Shown here one piece after another: positions 26,448-35,121 of a stretch of 40,128 nucleotides of DNA. Position 1 is the first letter of the stretch. Each line of letters starts with the position of its first letter. Source of the DNA: Enterobacterales bacterium (GTDB lineage: Bacteria; Pseudomonadota; Gammaproteobacteria; Enterobacterales; Enterobacteriaceae). The stretch spans positions 1 through 40,128 of the forward strand of contig JAATFX010000001.1 in NCBI GenBank assembly GCA_015654925.1, given 5' to 3'. The notes beneath the pieces are model-generated. The model was not told where the DNA came from, searched no databases, and saw only the letters and a program-made list of their open reading frames with translations. The position numbers and the translations under genes were made by a program.

Positions 26448-26921
26448 ATGCAGGGGATTGAATTCAAATCCGAGTACGTACAACACCTCCCCGCGGGAAT
26501 AAGTGTCGATGCGCTCATCCGCCAACTGGCGCAGCCGCTGATTGCAGACGGACAGGTCGCCGAGGATTTTGCCGATCATGTCCTGGCGCGCGAGCAGACA
26601 TTTCCTACCGGTCTGCCTACCGAGCCGGTTGGCGTGGCGATACCGCATACCGATCACCGCCATGTGCGCCGCAACGCCTTTGGCCTTGGTATTCTGCCGG
26701 AGCCGGTGACCTTCGCGGATATGGGCGGTGAGCCGGACCCGGTGCCGGTACGCGTGGTTTTCCTACTGGCGCTGAGTGAAAGTAACAAGCAGCTCAATGT
26801 GCTGGGCTGGATAATGGATCTGATTCAGGATGGCGGGTTTATGCAGCAATTACTCGCCATGAGTAATGAACAAATTCACCAGGCTATTTTTGATAAACTG
26901 AATGAACGAGGTGAAATATGA
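26448..26921 (+). CDS. PTS EIIA component, fructose/galactitol type
   Basis: This 157-residue cytoplasmic protein accepts phosphate from HPr and passes it to IIB. The phosphorylated histidine is H67 in GVAIPHTDH, preceded by FPTGLPTEPVG, which matches the PTS_EIIA_2 signature as in GatA. The start at 26448 has GAGGA 4 bases upstream; an in-frame ATG at 26433 would add five residues. The TGA overlaps the IIB start (ATGA). Sequence similarity to GatA is moderate, so the substrate should not be assumed to be galactitol. Confidence 0.9.
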   Translation: MQGIEFKSEYVQHLPAGISVDALIRQLAQPLIADGQVAEDFADHVLAREQTFPTGLPTEPVGVAIPHTDHRHVRRNAFGLGILPEPVTFADMGGEPDPVPVRVVFLLALSESNKQLNVLGWIMDLIQDGGFMQQLLAMSNEQIHQAIFDKLNERGEI

Positions 26922-27205
26922 GCCAGACTATTTTATTTGTATGCGCCACCGGCATCGCGACTTCCACCGCGGTTGCTGAGAAAGTAATGGAATATTGTAA
27001 GGAACAAGGACTGGATGTTAATTATTCACAAACTAATGTCGCGTCCCTGCCGAGCAATACCGAAGGTGCAACTTTAGTGGTATCCACCACGAAAGTGCCT
27101 TATGAACTGGATATTCCGGTAGTTAATGGCCTGCCTATAATTACGGGTATAGGCGAGGATAAGGTGCTGGAAAAAATAGTATCGATCCTGAAAGATCAAA
27201 AATAA
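26918..27205 (+). CDS. PTS EIIB component, galactitol type (GatB-like)
   Basis: The 95-residue protein has the P-loop of the lactose/galactitol IIB family: LFVCATGIATSTAVAEKV, with phosphorylated C9. It is the same length as GatB (94). The middle is close to the GatB pattern (TLVVSTTKVPYELDIPVVNGLPIITGIGEDKV). It is translationally coupled to IIA and lies 75 bases before IIC. It donates phosphate to the sugar during transport through IIC. Confidence 0.9.
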   Translation: MSQTILFVCATGIATSTAVAEKVMEYCKEQGLDVNYSQTNVASLPSNTEGATLVVSTTKVPYELDIPVVNGLPIITGIGEDKVLEKIVSILKDQK

Positions 27206-27280
27206 TTAATTTAACCAAATCCGATAAATTTATACAGGCGCTAACGCGAGGTCCCGTTACGTCTGCAACAGGGGTTTTCC

Positions 27281-28639
27281 ATGAATGAAATAGCCCATAC
27301 CCTATACACAGTCGTGCAATATATCCTGGGTTTCGGCCCGACCGTACTATTGCCGCTGGTACTGTTTATTCTTGCTCTGTTCTTTAAAGTAAAACCGGCC
27401 AAAGCGCTGCGTTCATCCCTCACGGTCGGTATCGGCTTCGTGGGGATTTATGCCATTTTCGACATTCTGACCAGCAATGTGGGACCCGCCGCCCAGGCCA
27501 TGGTGGAACGTACCGGCATTAACCTGCCGGTGGTGGATCTTGGCTGGCCGCCGCTGTCCGCCATCACCTGGGGTTCGCCGATCGCGCCTTTCGTGATCCC
27601 CCTGACCATCCTGATTAACGTGACTTTACTGGCGCTGAACAAGACGCGTACCGTCGATGTGGATATGTGGAACTACTGGCACTTTGCCTTGGCCGGTACC
27701 CTGGTTTACTACAGTACGGGCAGTTTCGTGTTTGGCCTGCTGGCCGCCGGCATCGCCGCGGTGGTGGTGCTCAAACTGGCGGACTGGTCGGCGCCGATGG
27801 TGCAGAAGTATTTCGGTCTGGAGGGCATTTCGTTACCGACGCTTTCCGCGGTGGTGTTCTTCCCGATCGGGCTGCTGGTGGACAAAATCATCGAAAACAT
27901 CCCGGGTCTTAACCGTATCCATATCGATCCGGAAACCGTGCAGAAAAAACTCGGCATCTTCGGCGAGCCGATGATGGTGGGCACCATCCTTGGCGTGCTG
28001 CTGGGCGTTATCGCCGGTTATGATTTCAAACATATCCTGTTATTGGGTATCAGTATCGGCGGGGTGATGTTTATTCTGCCGCGTATGGTCCGCATCCTGA
28101 TGGAAGGCTTATTGCCTTTGTCTGAGGCCATCAAAAAATACCTCAATGCAAAATATCCGGGGCGCGATGATTTATATATCGGGTTGGATATCGCGGTGGC
28201 GGTGGGTAACCCGGCAATTATCTCGACGGCGCTGTTGCTGACGCCCATTTCAGTCTTCATCGCTTTTGTTCTGCCGGGGAATAAAGTGCTGCCGCTCGGA
28301 GATTTGGCGAATCTGGCGGTGATGGCGTCAATGATTGCGCTGGCCTGCCGCGGCAATATCTTCCGTACCCTGCTGGGGGCGATTCCGGTGATTGCCGCGG
28401 ACCTGTGGATCGCCACCAAAATCGCGCCGTTTATTACCAACATGGCGAAAGACGTCAACTTTAAATTCGCCGAAGGCTCCAGCGGACAGGTTTCCAGTTT
28501 CCTGGACGGCGGCAACCCATTCCGCTTCTGGCTGCTTGAAATTTTTAACGGCAACATTATCGCTATCGGTTTGGTGCCGGTAATCGGCCTGGTGCTGTAT
28601 GGGGTATTCCGACTGACACGGGGAACCGTATATGCCTGA
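27281..28639 (+). CDS. PTS EIIC component, galactitol type (GatC-like)
   Basis: This is the membrane channel of the transporter: 452 residues (GatC 451), with about ten hydrophobic spans. Landmarks shared with GatC include LGFGPTVLLPLVLF, GIGFVGI, VVDLGWPPLSAITWGS, FGEPMMVGTILGVLLGVIAGYD, YIGLDIAVAVGNPA and PGNKVLPLGDLANL. AGGGG lies 7 bases before the ATG. The last 8 bases overlap the kinase gene. The class is clear, but the transported sugar is not. Family members are known for galactitol, and related operons are used for other polyols or ketoses. Confidence 0.92.
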   Translation: MNEIAHTLYTVVQYILGFGPTVLLPLVLFILALFFKVKPAKALRSSLTVGIGFVGIYAIFDILTSNVGPAAQAMVERTGINLPVVDLGWPPLSAITWGSPIAPFVIPLTILINVTLLALNKTRTVDVDMWNYWHFALAGTLVYYSTGSFVFGLLAAGIAAVVVLKLADWSAPMVQKYFGLEGISLPTLSAVVFFPIGLLVDKIIENIPGLNRIHIDPETVQKKLGIFGEPMMVGTILGVLLGVIAGYDFKHILLLGISIGGVMFILPRMVRILMEGLLPLSEAIKKYLNAKYPGRDDLYIGLDIAVAVGNPAIISTALLLTPISVFIAFVLPGNKVLPLGDLANLAVMASMIALACRGNIFRTLLGAIPVIAADLWIATKIAPFITNMAKDVNFKFAEGSSGQVSSFLDGGNPFRFWLLEIFNGNIIAIGLVPVIGLVLYGVFRLTRGTVYA

Positions 28640-30113
28640 TTTCAGCGCGGCCATCGTCATTGATATCGGTACCACCAATTGTAAAGTCACCTGCTTTTCC
28701 TGCCAGGATGCCACGCGGCTGGGGGCCAGGAAATTTGTTACCCCCAAACTGATATCGGCGCAGGGTGCGGTTGATTTCGACATCGACCAGCTATGGCTGG
28801 AGGTCATGGCGGCAATGTCCGGCCTGGCGGCGGAATCACCGCTGCCGGTGGCGTGCATCAGTATTGCCAGCTTTGGTGAATCTGGTGTGTTCATTGATGA
28901 TAAGGGAGAAATCCTGACGCCGATGCTGGCCTGGTATGACCGCCGCGGCGAAGAATATCTGGCGGCGCTGAGCGGGGAGGAACGCGAAAGGCTGTATGCC
29001 ATCAGCGGATTACCCCCGCACAGTAATTACTCCGCTTTCAAAATGCGCTGGTTGCTGGATCGCTATCAATTACACGGACGGGAAGACATTTGTTGGCTGC
29101 ATGCCCCTGAATTGCTGCTATGGCGGCTTACCGGACAAAAACGCACCGATATCACGCTTGCCAGCCGCACCCTTTGTCTGGATGTCAGCCAAGGCACCTG
29201 GTCACGGGAAGCGGCCGGTATTATGCAGTTGCCGTTTGCCGCCTTTGCGCCGCTGCTGGCGCCGGGGGAGGTTGCGGGCCGGGTCACCCCCGAACTGGGC
29301 GGCGCGTTAGGCTTTTGCGGCCCCGTCAGCGTCACGCTGGCCGGACATGACCATATGGCGGGCGCCCGGGCCCTGCAAATGAGGACGGGTGAAGTATTGA
29401 ACTCAACGGGGACGACGGAAGGCATTCTGCTGCTCAATTCCCAGCCCACGTTGAGCGTACAGGCGAGTCGGGACAAGCTGGCCAATGGCCGTTATTCGCT
29501 ACCGGATCTCTATACTCTGTTCGCCTCTTTGCCGGTCGGCGGTTTTGCCCTGGAATGGCTGAGTAAAACCTTTCGTTTTACCTCCGGCGAAATCGAGGCC
29601 GCGCTGCAACGCGGCTACCAGCATTATCTGGACGAGATGTGGACACTGGAGGATGTGCCGGTATTTATTCCCCATCTGCGTGGTTCGGGATCTCCGCATA
29701 AGAACCGCCATACCCGGGGACTGCTGTATGGCCTGGGCGACAGCCTGTCGATCGATATGCTGATCGCCGCTATTTCGCTGGGACTGGCGATGGAATTCGC
29801 CAATTGCTTTGCCTGCTTCAGCGTTCCCGCGGGGCAAACGCTGAAGGTGATCGGCCCGGCCACCGGTAATCCGCTCTGGCTGCAACTAAAGGCCGATATT
29901 TTGCAGCGCCCGGTGGACGCCATCGCTTTTGATGAAGCCGTCTCGGTTGGAGCGCTGCTCACCGCCTGTCCGACGCTGGCGCCGCCTGACGTGACCGTCG
30001 CCGCGCGTTATATGCCCGACGGGCGGCGATATCAGGCATTACAACGTTTTCAACTACGCTGGCGGGAATTTTACCGCTTCAAACTTCAGCAGGAAGGGGT
30101 CATTACTGAATAA
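28632..30113 (+). CDS. FGGY family carbohydrate kinase
   Basis: This 493-residue kinase has the two-domain FGGY fold. The N-terminal phosphate loop reads IVIDIGTTNCKV. The catalytic base is D240 in LAGHDHMAGA. The FGGY signature lies in VPVFIPHLRGSGSPHKNRHTRGLLYGL. The second ATP-binding segment IGPATGNPLW is somewhat unusual, since most family members have a GGG here. It overlaps the IIC gene by 8 bases. Such kinases act on free sugars (xylulose, fuculose, ribulose), whereas a PTS delivers a phosphorylated sugar, so either it adds a second phosphate before the aldolase step or it handles another substrate. Function is inferred from family and context only. Confidence 0.88.
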   Translation: MPDFSAAIVIDIGTTNCKVTCFSCQDATRLGARKFVTPKLISAQGAVDFDIDQLWLEVMAAMSGLAAESPLPVACISIASFGESGVFIDDKGEILTPMLAWYDRRGEEYLAALSGEERERLYAISGLPPHSNYSAFKMRWLLDRYQLHGREDICWLHAPELLLWRLTGQKRTDITLASRTLCLDVSQGTWSREAAGIMQLPFAAFAPLLAPGEVAGRVTPELGGALGFCGPVSVTLAGHDHMAGARALQMRTGEVLNSTGTTEGILLLNSQPTLSVQASRDKLANGRYSLPDLYTLFASLPVGGFALEWLSKTFRFTSGEIEAALQRGYQHYLDEMWTLEDVPVFIPHLRGSGSPHKNRHTRGLLYGLGDSLSIDMLIAAISLGLAMEFANCFACFSVPAGQTLKVIGPATGNPLWLQLKADILQRPVDAIAFDEAVSVGALLTACPTLAPPDVTVAARYMPDGRRYQALQRFQLRWREFYRFKLQQEGVITE

Positions 30114-30257
30114 GCCAAGGCGGCGCGGAATGTTTAAGCAGATTGCTTAAATAAAATAACACCGTAATTGCCGCATTATTTTATGCGCCATTAGAAAATC
30201 CGGGGTAGTAAATTTAAATTCGTTTTTATGTTAGCAACCATAACCGAGGAACATACT

Positions 30258-31118
30258 ATGCCATTAGTTAATGGAAAGATTCTGCTCGACCGTATTCGCG
30301 AGAAGAGAGTGCTTGCCGGTGCGTTTAATACCACGAATCTGGAAACCACAATTTCAATCCTGAATGCTATTGAACGCTCCGGATTACCTAATTTTATTCA
30401 GATCGCACCGACCAATGCCCAATTATCAGGTTACGATTATATCTATGAAATAGTTAAGCGGCATGCCGATAAAATGGATGTCCCGGTAAGTTTGCATCTC
30501 GATCATGGTAAGTCGCTGGATGATGTGAAACAGTCGGTGCGCGCTGGTTTCACCTCGGTGATGATTGACGGCGCGGCGTTTTCATTTGAGGAAAATATCG
30601 CGTTTACGCGTGAAGCGGTTGATTTCTGCAAATCATTTGGCGTGCCCGTGGAAGCAGAGCTCGGGGCCATCCTTGGCAAAGAAGACGATCATGTCAGTGA
30701 GGCCGATTGCAAAACCGAACCTGAAAAAGTAAAGGCGTTCGTCGAGCAAACCGGCTGCGACCTGCTGGCGGTCTCGGTGGGCAATGTCCATGGTCTGGAA
30801 GATATTCCCCGCATTGATATTCCGCTGCTCCAGCGTATTGCCGCGGTGTCCCCGGTGCCGCTGGTTATTCATGGCGGTTCGGGCATCCATGAGGATATCC
30901 TGCGCAGCTTCGTCAATTACAATGTTGTCAAAGTGAATATCGCCAGCGACCTGCGAAAAGCGTTTATAACATCCGTGGGCAAAGCCTATGTTGATAATAA
31001 CAATGAGGCTAACCTGGCCCGCGTAATGGCGCGCGCAAAATCTGCGGTTGAAGAGGATGTATACGCCAAAATTCTGATGATGAATAAAGGTCACCGCTAT
31101 ATTCGTAAAGCATCTTAA
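30258..31118 (+). CDS. Class II ketose-bisphosphate aldolase (GatY/KbaY/FbaA family)
   Basis: The 286-residue product (GatY 284) would split a ketose-1,6-bisphosphate into dihydroxyacetone phosphate and glyceraldehyde-3-phosphate. The catalytic D82 and zinc ligand H83 lie in HLDHGKS, at the GatY positions; further zinc ligands are H178 and H205 in VIHGGSG. The motif around H178 is GNVHG, like fructose-bisphosphate aldolases, rather than the GT(A/S)HG of tagatose-bisphosphate enzymes. The ATG at 30258 has GAGGAA upstream. No GatZ/KbaZ partner is present. Codon use is more AT-rich than in the flanking backbone genes. Confidence 0.9.
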   Translation: MPLVNGKILLDRIREKRVLAGAFNTTNLETTISILNAIERSGLPNFIQIAPTNAQLSGYDYIYEIVKRHADKMDVPVSLHLDHGKSLDDVKQSVRAGFTSVMIDGAAFSFEENIAFTREAVDFCKSFGVPVEAELGAILGKEDDHVSEADCKTEPEKVKAFVEQTGCDLLAVSVGNVHGLEDIPRIDIPLLQRIAAVSPVPLVIHGGSGIHEDILRSFVNYNVVKVNIASDLRKAFITSVGKAYVDNNNEANLARVMARAKSAVEEDVYAKILMMNKGHRYIRKAS

Positions 31119-31145
31119 GATTCACCGAAACAATCTGAGGATAGT

Positions 31146-31415
31146 ATGATCAGGCAAAGCGTAAAAGTCATAAACAGTACGGGATTACATGCCCGCCCGG
31201 CTGCTTGTTTAGCCAAGATAGTAAAAAAATATAATTCATCACTTATCCTGATAAACAACGGAAAGGAAATCCCGATTAAAGGAATGATGAGTATATTAGG
31301 CGCCGGCGTGAAAGGAAATACCACGATTGATTTGCTGTGCGACGGTCAGGATGAGCATGAGTTTATGGATGAACTTAAAACGGAATTTGCCCGTGGTTTC
31401 GGTGAAGACGAATAG
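31146..31415 (+). CDS. HPr family phosphocarrier, operon-specific
   Basis: The 89-residue protein is an HPr homologue. The phosphorylated histidine H15 is in STGLHARPAACLAK. The usual regulatory serine S46 is replaced by G46 in PIKGMMSILGAG. It is not the general ptsH gene, which is linked to ptsI and crr elsewhere in enteric bacteria. It probably feeds this operon's IIA, as FPr and other dedicated HPr proteins do. GAGGA lies 7 bases upstream of the ATG. It is the last gene of the operon and a strong hairpin follows. Confidence 0.93.
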   Translation: MIRQSVKVINSTGLHARPAACLAKIVKKYNSSLILINNGKEIPIKGMMSILGAGVKGNTTIDLLCDGQDEHEFMDELKTEFARGFGEDE

Positions 31416-31453
31416 CTATTCCAGCCTTTAAGTCGATTTGATTGCCGACCAAC

Positions 31454-31475
31454 AAACCTGCCTTAGCGCAGGTTT
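31454..31475. terminator. Terminator of the PTS operon (probably bidirectional)
   Basis: AAACCTGC (31454-31461) pairs perfectly with GCAGGTTT (31468-31475) around a 6-base loop. On the plus strand GCTCTTTC follows. It also lies 32 bases beyond the sprT stop codon on the minus strand. Confidence 0.75.
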
Positions 31476-31507
31476 GCTCTTTCCCTGTGCGGGGCTGCCG
31501 GCGGGCA

Positions 31508-32023
31508 TTACGACTTCGCGGTAGCTTGCTCGTAGCGTAAAATGTCGCCGCAGTGGCGGCAGCGGTACTGGGCCTCGCCGCGCAGGATGCGATTATGGCG
31601 GCGCACCGTCAAATCATGGGTTTGGCATGAACAAAGATAGCGGTAGGTGTGGGTGCGTATGGTGGCCAAGTCGAAATCATGGGTGCGGCGGGGTTCCGTA
31701 TGCAGCACGTGGGTCATCATCCAGCGCCATTCCTTGCCGTGGGGCGCTACGCGGCCGAACTGGCGGTATACCAATAAATGCGCCAGTTCGTGGGGAATCA
31801 CCTCATCGATAAAAGTTTCCTGGTTGGCCAGCAAGAGCACCGGGTTCAGCCGGATTTCCCATTGATCGAGCCAGGCGGTGCCCGCTGAGGTGCCACGCTG
31901 CTTATAGGCGATCGCCGGTTCGGGAAAAGGGCAATGGAAATGCGCTTCGGCCGCGCGCAGTTTAGCGCGCAAACACTGCATAATGGCCTGATGAAGGGCA
32001 ATAGGGATGCGGGTCGGTTTCAT
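31508..32023 (-). CDS. sprT: SprT family zinc metalloprotease-like protein
   Basis: This SprT domain protein, related to eukaryotic Spartan, has unproven function in bacteria. From 32023 it has 171 residues (E. coli 165), beginning [15 protein letters not shown]. The zinc motif HELAH is in [25 protein letters not shown], and the C-terminal zinc-ribbon cysteines are in YLCSCQTH and YRCRHCGD. The open frame upstream to 32080 lacks family similarity. It sits between the PTS operon and galP; in E. coli it lies directly between galP and endA. Confidence 0.94.
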   Translation of the reverse strand: MKPTRIPIALHQAIMQCLRAKLRAAEAHFHCPFPEPAIAYKQRGTSAGTAWLDQWEIRLNPVLLLANQETFIDEVIPHELAHLLVYRQFGRVAPHGKEWRWMMTHVLHTEPRRTHDFDLATIRTHTYRYLCSCQTHDLTVRRHNRILRGEAQYRCRHCGDILRYEQATAKS

Positions 32024-32104
32024 AACGGCAAGATTAACCGGCGGGCCGCGCAGATGCAAGCCGCGCCGGGGCAAGAACATTCGCCCGGGCGGGACGAAAA
32101 AAAA

Positions 32105-32128
32105 CGCTATTCCCGTTCAGGAATAGCG
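32105..32128 (-). terminator. Rho-independent terminator of galP
   Basis: CGCTATTCC (32105-32113) pairs perfectly with GGAATAGCG (32120-32128) around a 6-base loop. On the minus strand the hairpin is followed by a run of T residues (A run at about 32097-32104 on plus). It is 44 bases past the galP stop codon. Confidence 0.88.
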
Positions 32129-32172
32129 CTTTGTTCAGCGAATCGGCAATCGGCTATAACGCCGGCGGCTGA

Positions 32173-33585
32173 TTAATTTTTGTCGCCGATGTCACGCAGG
32201 CGTTTGCCGGTCATCAGGTTACGCTCGATGTGTTCCAGGGAAATATTCTTGGTTTCCGGAATCAGCCAGAGCGTCAGGATAATAAACAGGACGTTCAGCG
32301 CGCCGTAGACCCAGAACGTGTTGGCGTTCCCCAGCTTATCCAGCATGGTCAGGAAGGTGGCGCCGACGATCATGTTGGCGATCCAGTTGGTGGCCGTAGA
32401 GACGGTGATACCAAAATCGCGGCCTTTCAGCGGCTGGATTTCGGAACACAGCACCCAAATCAGCGGGCCGGCGCTCATCGCAAAACCAACGATAAACATC
32501 ATCAGCATAATGATGGCGAAGTATTTCATAAACACGGTTTCAACGCCCAGGTGCAGCAAGGCGCCCAGGACGCCCATGCCCACCGCCATCACCAGGAAGC
32601 CCAGTTTCAGGGTCGGTTTACGGCCCCAGCGATCGACCAGGCCGATAGCGATAAAGGTGGCCAGCACGTTGACCAGGCCGACAATCACCGTCCCCCACAT
32701 TTGATCGGAAGTGCTTGAGAACCCGGCGATGCCGAAAATTTTCGGCGCATAATACATAATCACGTTCATACCGGTGAACTGCTGCATGACCTGCAACAAT
32801 ACCCCCAGATAGACCGCGCGGCGGAAATTGCTATTGCTGGTAAACAGCGCCCAGCCGCTTTGCTTGATTTTCAGGCTTTCACGGATTTCATCCAGTTCTT
32901 TTTTGGCTTGCTCGGAGGTATCGCGCAGCATATTCAATACTTTCTGCGCTTCGCCATACCGCCCTTTAGCCGCCAGCCAGCGCGGGCTGCCGGGCAGGAA
33001 CAGTACGCCGATAAACAGCAATACCGCCGGAATAGTGATGATGCCCAGCATCCAGCGCCACGAGCCGCTATAGCTAAAGCCGGTATCCGACAGGTAGGCC
33101 GCCAGGATGCCGATGGTGATCATTAACTGATACATGGAGATCATGCTGCCGCGAATTTTTTCCGGCGCGATTTCCGACAGATACAACGGCGCGGTATAAG
33201 AAGCGACCCCTACGGCCAGACCCAGGATAACCCTGGCCACAACCAGGAATTCCACGTTGGGGGCAAACGCGGAGCATAACGAACCGATGACAAACAGCGT
33301 TGCGCCGATCAGCAGGCTATATTTACGTCCGAGCTTGGCCGAAAGCCAGCCCGCACCCACCGCGCCAACCGCGGCGCCAAACATCATTGAACTGACCACC
33401 CACTCCTGTTGATGAGCGGTGATCTGGAAATCATCGGCCAGGAACGGCAGCGCTCCGGCGATTACGCCAATATCCAAGCCAAATAGCAGGCCGGCAAGGG
33501 CGGCCATGAAACAAACAAAAAAAGTGATGCGAGCATTGGCGCTGCCTGACTTATGTGTGGCAGTACTCAAATTGGCAGTACTCAT
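32173..33585 (-). CDS. galP: Galactose/H+ symporter GalP (sugar porter family, MFS)
   Basis: GalP is a 12-span inner-membrane proton symporter for galactose and glucose. The product has 470 residues (E. coli 464). Sugar-porter motifs are [17 protein letters not shown] in span 1, [27 protein letters not shown] in the central loop, [14 protein letters not shown] in span 7, [11 protein letters not shown] and the C-terminal [12 protein letters not shown]. Position beside sprT and metK matches galP rather than araE, which is a close relative, and the upstream GalR-like operators support this. It has its own terminator. Confidence 0.94.
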   Translation of the reverse strand: MSTANLSTATHKSGSANARITFFVCFMAALAGLLFGLDIGVIAGALPFLADDFQITAHQQEWVVSSMMFGAAVGAVGAGWLSAKLGRKYSLLIGATLFVIGSLCSAFAPNVEFLVVARVILGLAVGVASYTAPLYLSEIAPEKIRGSMISMYQLMITIGILAAYLSDTGFSYSGSWRWMLGIITIPAVLLFIGVLFLPGSPRWLAAKGRYGEAQKVLNMLRDTSEQAKKELDEIRESLKIKQSGWALFTSNSNFRRAVYLGVLLQVMQQFTGMNVIMYYAPKIFGIAGFSSTSDQMWGTVIVGLVNVLATFIAIGLVDRWGRKPTLKLGFLVMAVGMGVLGALLHLGVETVFMKYFAIIMLMMFIVGFAMSAGPLIWVLCSEIQPLKGRDFGITVSTATNWIANMIVGATFLTMLDKLGNANTFWVYGALNVLFIILTLWLIPETKNISLEHIERNLMTGKRLRDIGDKN

Positions 33586-33649
33586 GGTACCTCCCTAATA
33601 AATGCAAAATTATTAATCGAGCATGTTAAGTAAACGCATGGAGGAAAAG

Positions 33650-33665
33650 TGTGCTCTGGATCACA
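33650..33665 (-). promoter_or_regulatory. CRP site upstream of galP
   Basis: TGTGC-TCTGGA-TCACA matches the CRP consensus at 9 of 10 positions, 65 bases upstream of the galP start codon. It lies 3 bases from a GalR-type operator. Confidence 0.75.
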
Positions 33666-33668
33666 ATG

Positions 33669-33684
33669 ATGTAATCGCTTACAC
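33669..33684 (-). promoter_or_regulatory. GalR/GalS operator upstream of galP
   Basis: On the minus strand GTGTAAGCGATTACAT matches the GalR/GalS consensus GTGTAANCGNTTNCAC at all specified positions but the last. Its position next to the CRP site fits control by galactose and catabolite state. Confidence 0.82.
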
Positions 33685-33745
33685 ACGCTTATGCCGTTGT
33701 TCCAGCATTTACGTCCATACGGTCACGGGTAATCCAGCTAAAATC

Positions 33746-33761
33746 ATGTATTCGATTACGC
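33746..33761 (-). promoter_or_regulatory. Second, weaker GalR/GalS-like operator
   Basis: On the minus strand GCGTAATCGAATACAT matches 10 of the 13 specified positions of the GalR consensus. It is 77 bases from the stronger operator, so looping between the two is conceivable. The rest of the galP-metK gap is AT-rich and holds no gene. Confidence 0.45.
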
Positions 33762-33904
33762 GGGCGTGATGAAGCAGCGGGATAGTTCACTGATAGCTGA
33801 AAACGAAGCGGCGATAAGGTTATTTATTACTTTTGATAATATTTAAAGTTATGATAATTATCAATATATTTTCCTGTAATCGTTTTCAGGATCAGCCAAA
33901 AAAA

Positions 33905-33927
33905 ACGGCGATCTTAACGATCACCGT
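33905..33927 (-). terminator. Rho-independent terminator of metK
   Basis: ACGGCGATC (33905-33913) pairs with GATCACCGT (33919-33927) with one mismatch around a 5-base loop. On the minus strand a run of eight T residues follows (A run at about 33897-33904 on plus). It lies 40 bases past the metK stop codon. Confidence 0.82.
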
Positions 33928-33966
33928 ATATTAGTGTAGCCGAATAAAATTTTTTGGTGGGACGAC

Positions 33967-35121
33967 TTACTTCAAACCGGCGGCGTCGCGCAGCAGTTCG
34001 GCTTTATCGGTTTTTTCCCAAGGGAAATGCTCGCGGCCGAAGTGGCCATAGGCCGCCGTTTCACGGTAGATGGGCTGCAGCAGGTCCAGCATGGTGATGA
34101 GGCCGTAAGGGCGCAGATCGAAAAATTCACGTACCAATTGCGCCAGCTTTTCGGTGGAGACTTTACCCGTGCCGAAGGTTTCAATGGTGATGGACGTGGG
34201 TTCCGCCACGCCGATGGCGTAGGACACCTGGATTTCGCAGCGGTCCGCCAGTCCTGCGGCCACGATGTTCTTCGCCACGTAACGGGCGGCGTAAGCGGCG
34301 GAACGGTCGACCTTGGACGGGTCCTTGCCGGAAAACGCGCCGCCGCCGTGACGGGCCATGCCGCCGTAGGTATCGACGATAATTTTACGTCCGGTCAGGC
34401 CGCAGTCGCCCATGGGGCCGCCGATGACAAACCGGCCGGTGGGATTGATGAAATATTTAGTGGTCGACGTGAGCCATTCGGCGGGCAGTACCGGCTTGAT
34501 GATCTCTTCCATGACCGCTTCTTGCAGATCGCGCAGCGACACGTCTTCGGAATGCTGGGTGGAAAGCACTACCGCGTCGATGCCGACGATTTTGTCGTTA
34601 TCATAAGCAAAGGTGATCTGGCTTTTGGCATCCGGACGCAGCCAGGGCAGGGTGCCGCTTTTGCGCACCTGCGACTGCCGCGCCACGAGGCGGTGGGCAT
34701 AGGTGATCGGCGCGGGCATCAGCACTTCGGTCTCGTTGGTGGCGTAACCGAACATCAGGCCCTGGTCGCCGGCGCCCTGTTCCAGCGGATCGCTGCGATC
34801 GACGCCCTGGTTGATATCGGGAGACTGTTTGCCGATGGCGCTGAGCACGGCGCACGAATTGGCGTCGAAACCCATATCCGAATTGATATAGCCGATTTCG
34901 CGGATGGTGCTGCGCGTCAGCTCTTCAATGTCCACCCAGGCGCTGGTGGTGATTTCACCGCCGACCAGCACCATACCGGTTTTTACAAATGTTTCGCAGG
35001 CCACGCGCGCCTTGGGATCTTGTGCCAGGATCGCATCAAGCACGGCGTCGGAAATCTGATCCGCGATTTTATCAGGATGTCCTTCTGAAACGGATTCGGA
35101 CGTAAATAGGTGTTTAGCCAT
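33967..35121 (-). CDS. metK: S-adenosylmethionine synthetase
   Basis: MetK makes S-adenosylmethionine from methionine and ATP, for methylation and spermidine synthesis. The start [22 protein letters not shown] at 35121 gives 384 residues, equal to E. coli. An extension to 35175 lacks family support. Motifs are [16 protein letters not shown], the ATP motif [12 protein letters not shown] and the P-loop-like [23 protein letters not shown]. An AAGAGA-like ribosome-binding site precedes the start. A MetJ-like operator lies about 150 bases upstream. It is divergent from speA. Confidence 0.98.
   Translation of the reverse strand: MAKHLFTSESVSEGHPDKIADQISDAVLDAILAQDPKARVACETFVKTGMVLVGGEITTSAWVDIEELTRSTIREIGYINSDMGFDANSCAVLSAIGKQSPDINQGVDRSDPLEQGAGDQGLMFGYATNETEVLMPAPITYAHRLVARQSQVRKSGTLPWLRPDAKSQITFAYDNDKIVGIDAVVLSTQHSEDVSLRDLQEAVMEEIIKPVLPAEWLTSTTKYFINPTGRFVIGGPMGDCGLTGRKIIVDTYGGMARHGGGAFSGKDPSKVDRSAAYAARYVAKNIVAAGLADRCEIQVSYAIGVAEPTSITIETFGTGKVSTEKLAQLVREFFDLRPYGLITMLDLLQPIYRETAAYGHFGREHFPWEKTDKAELLRDAAGLK

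Noticed and set aside
32173..33585. AraE instead of GalP
   Set aside because: The two are close paralogues, but the metK-galP-sprT position and the GalR-type operators favour GalP.
33851..33869. Fur-box-like sequence around GATAATTATC
   Set aside because: About 12 of 19 bases fit the Fur consensus, but the place is 265 bases from the galP start, next to the metK terminator, in AT-rich DNA where such matches are common.
34027..35088. 353-codon plus-strand open frame opposite metK
   Set aside because: It is a shadow of metK, whose 384 residues match the family fully.
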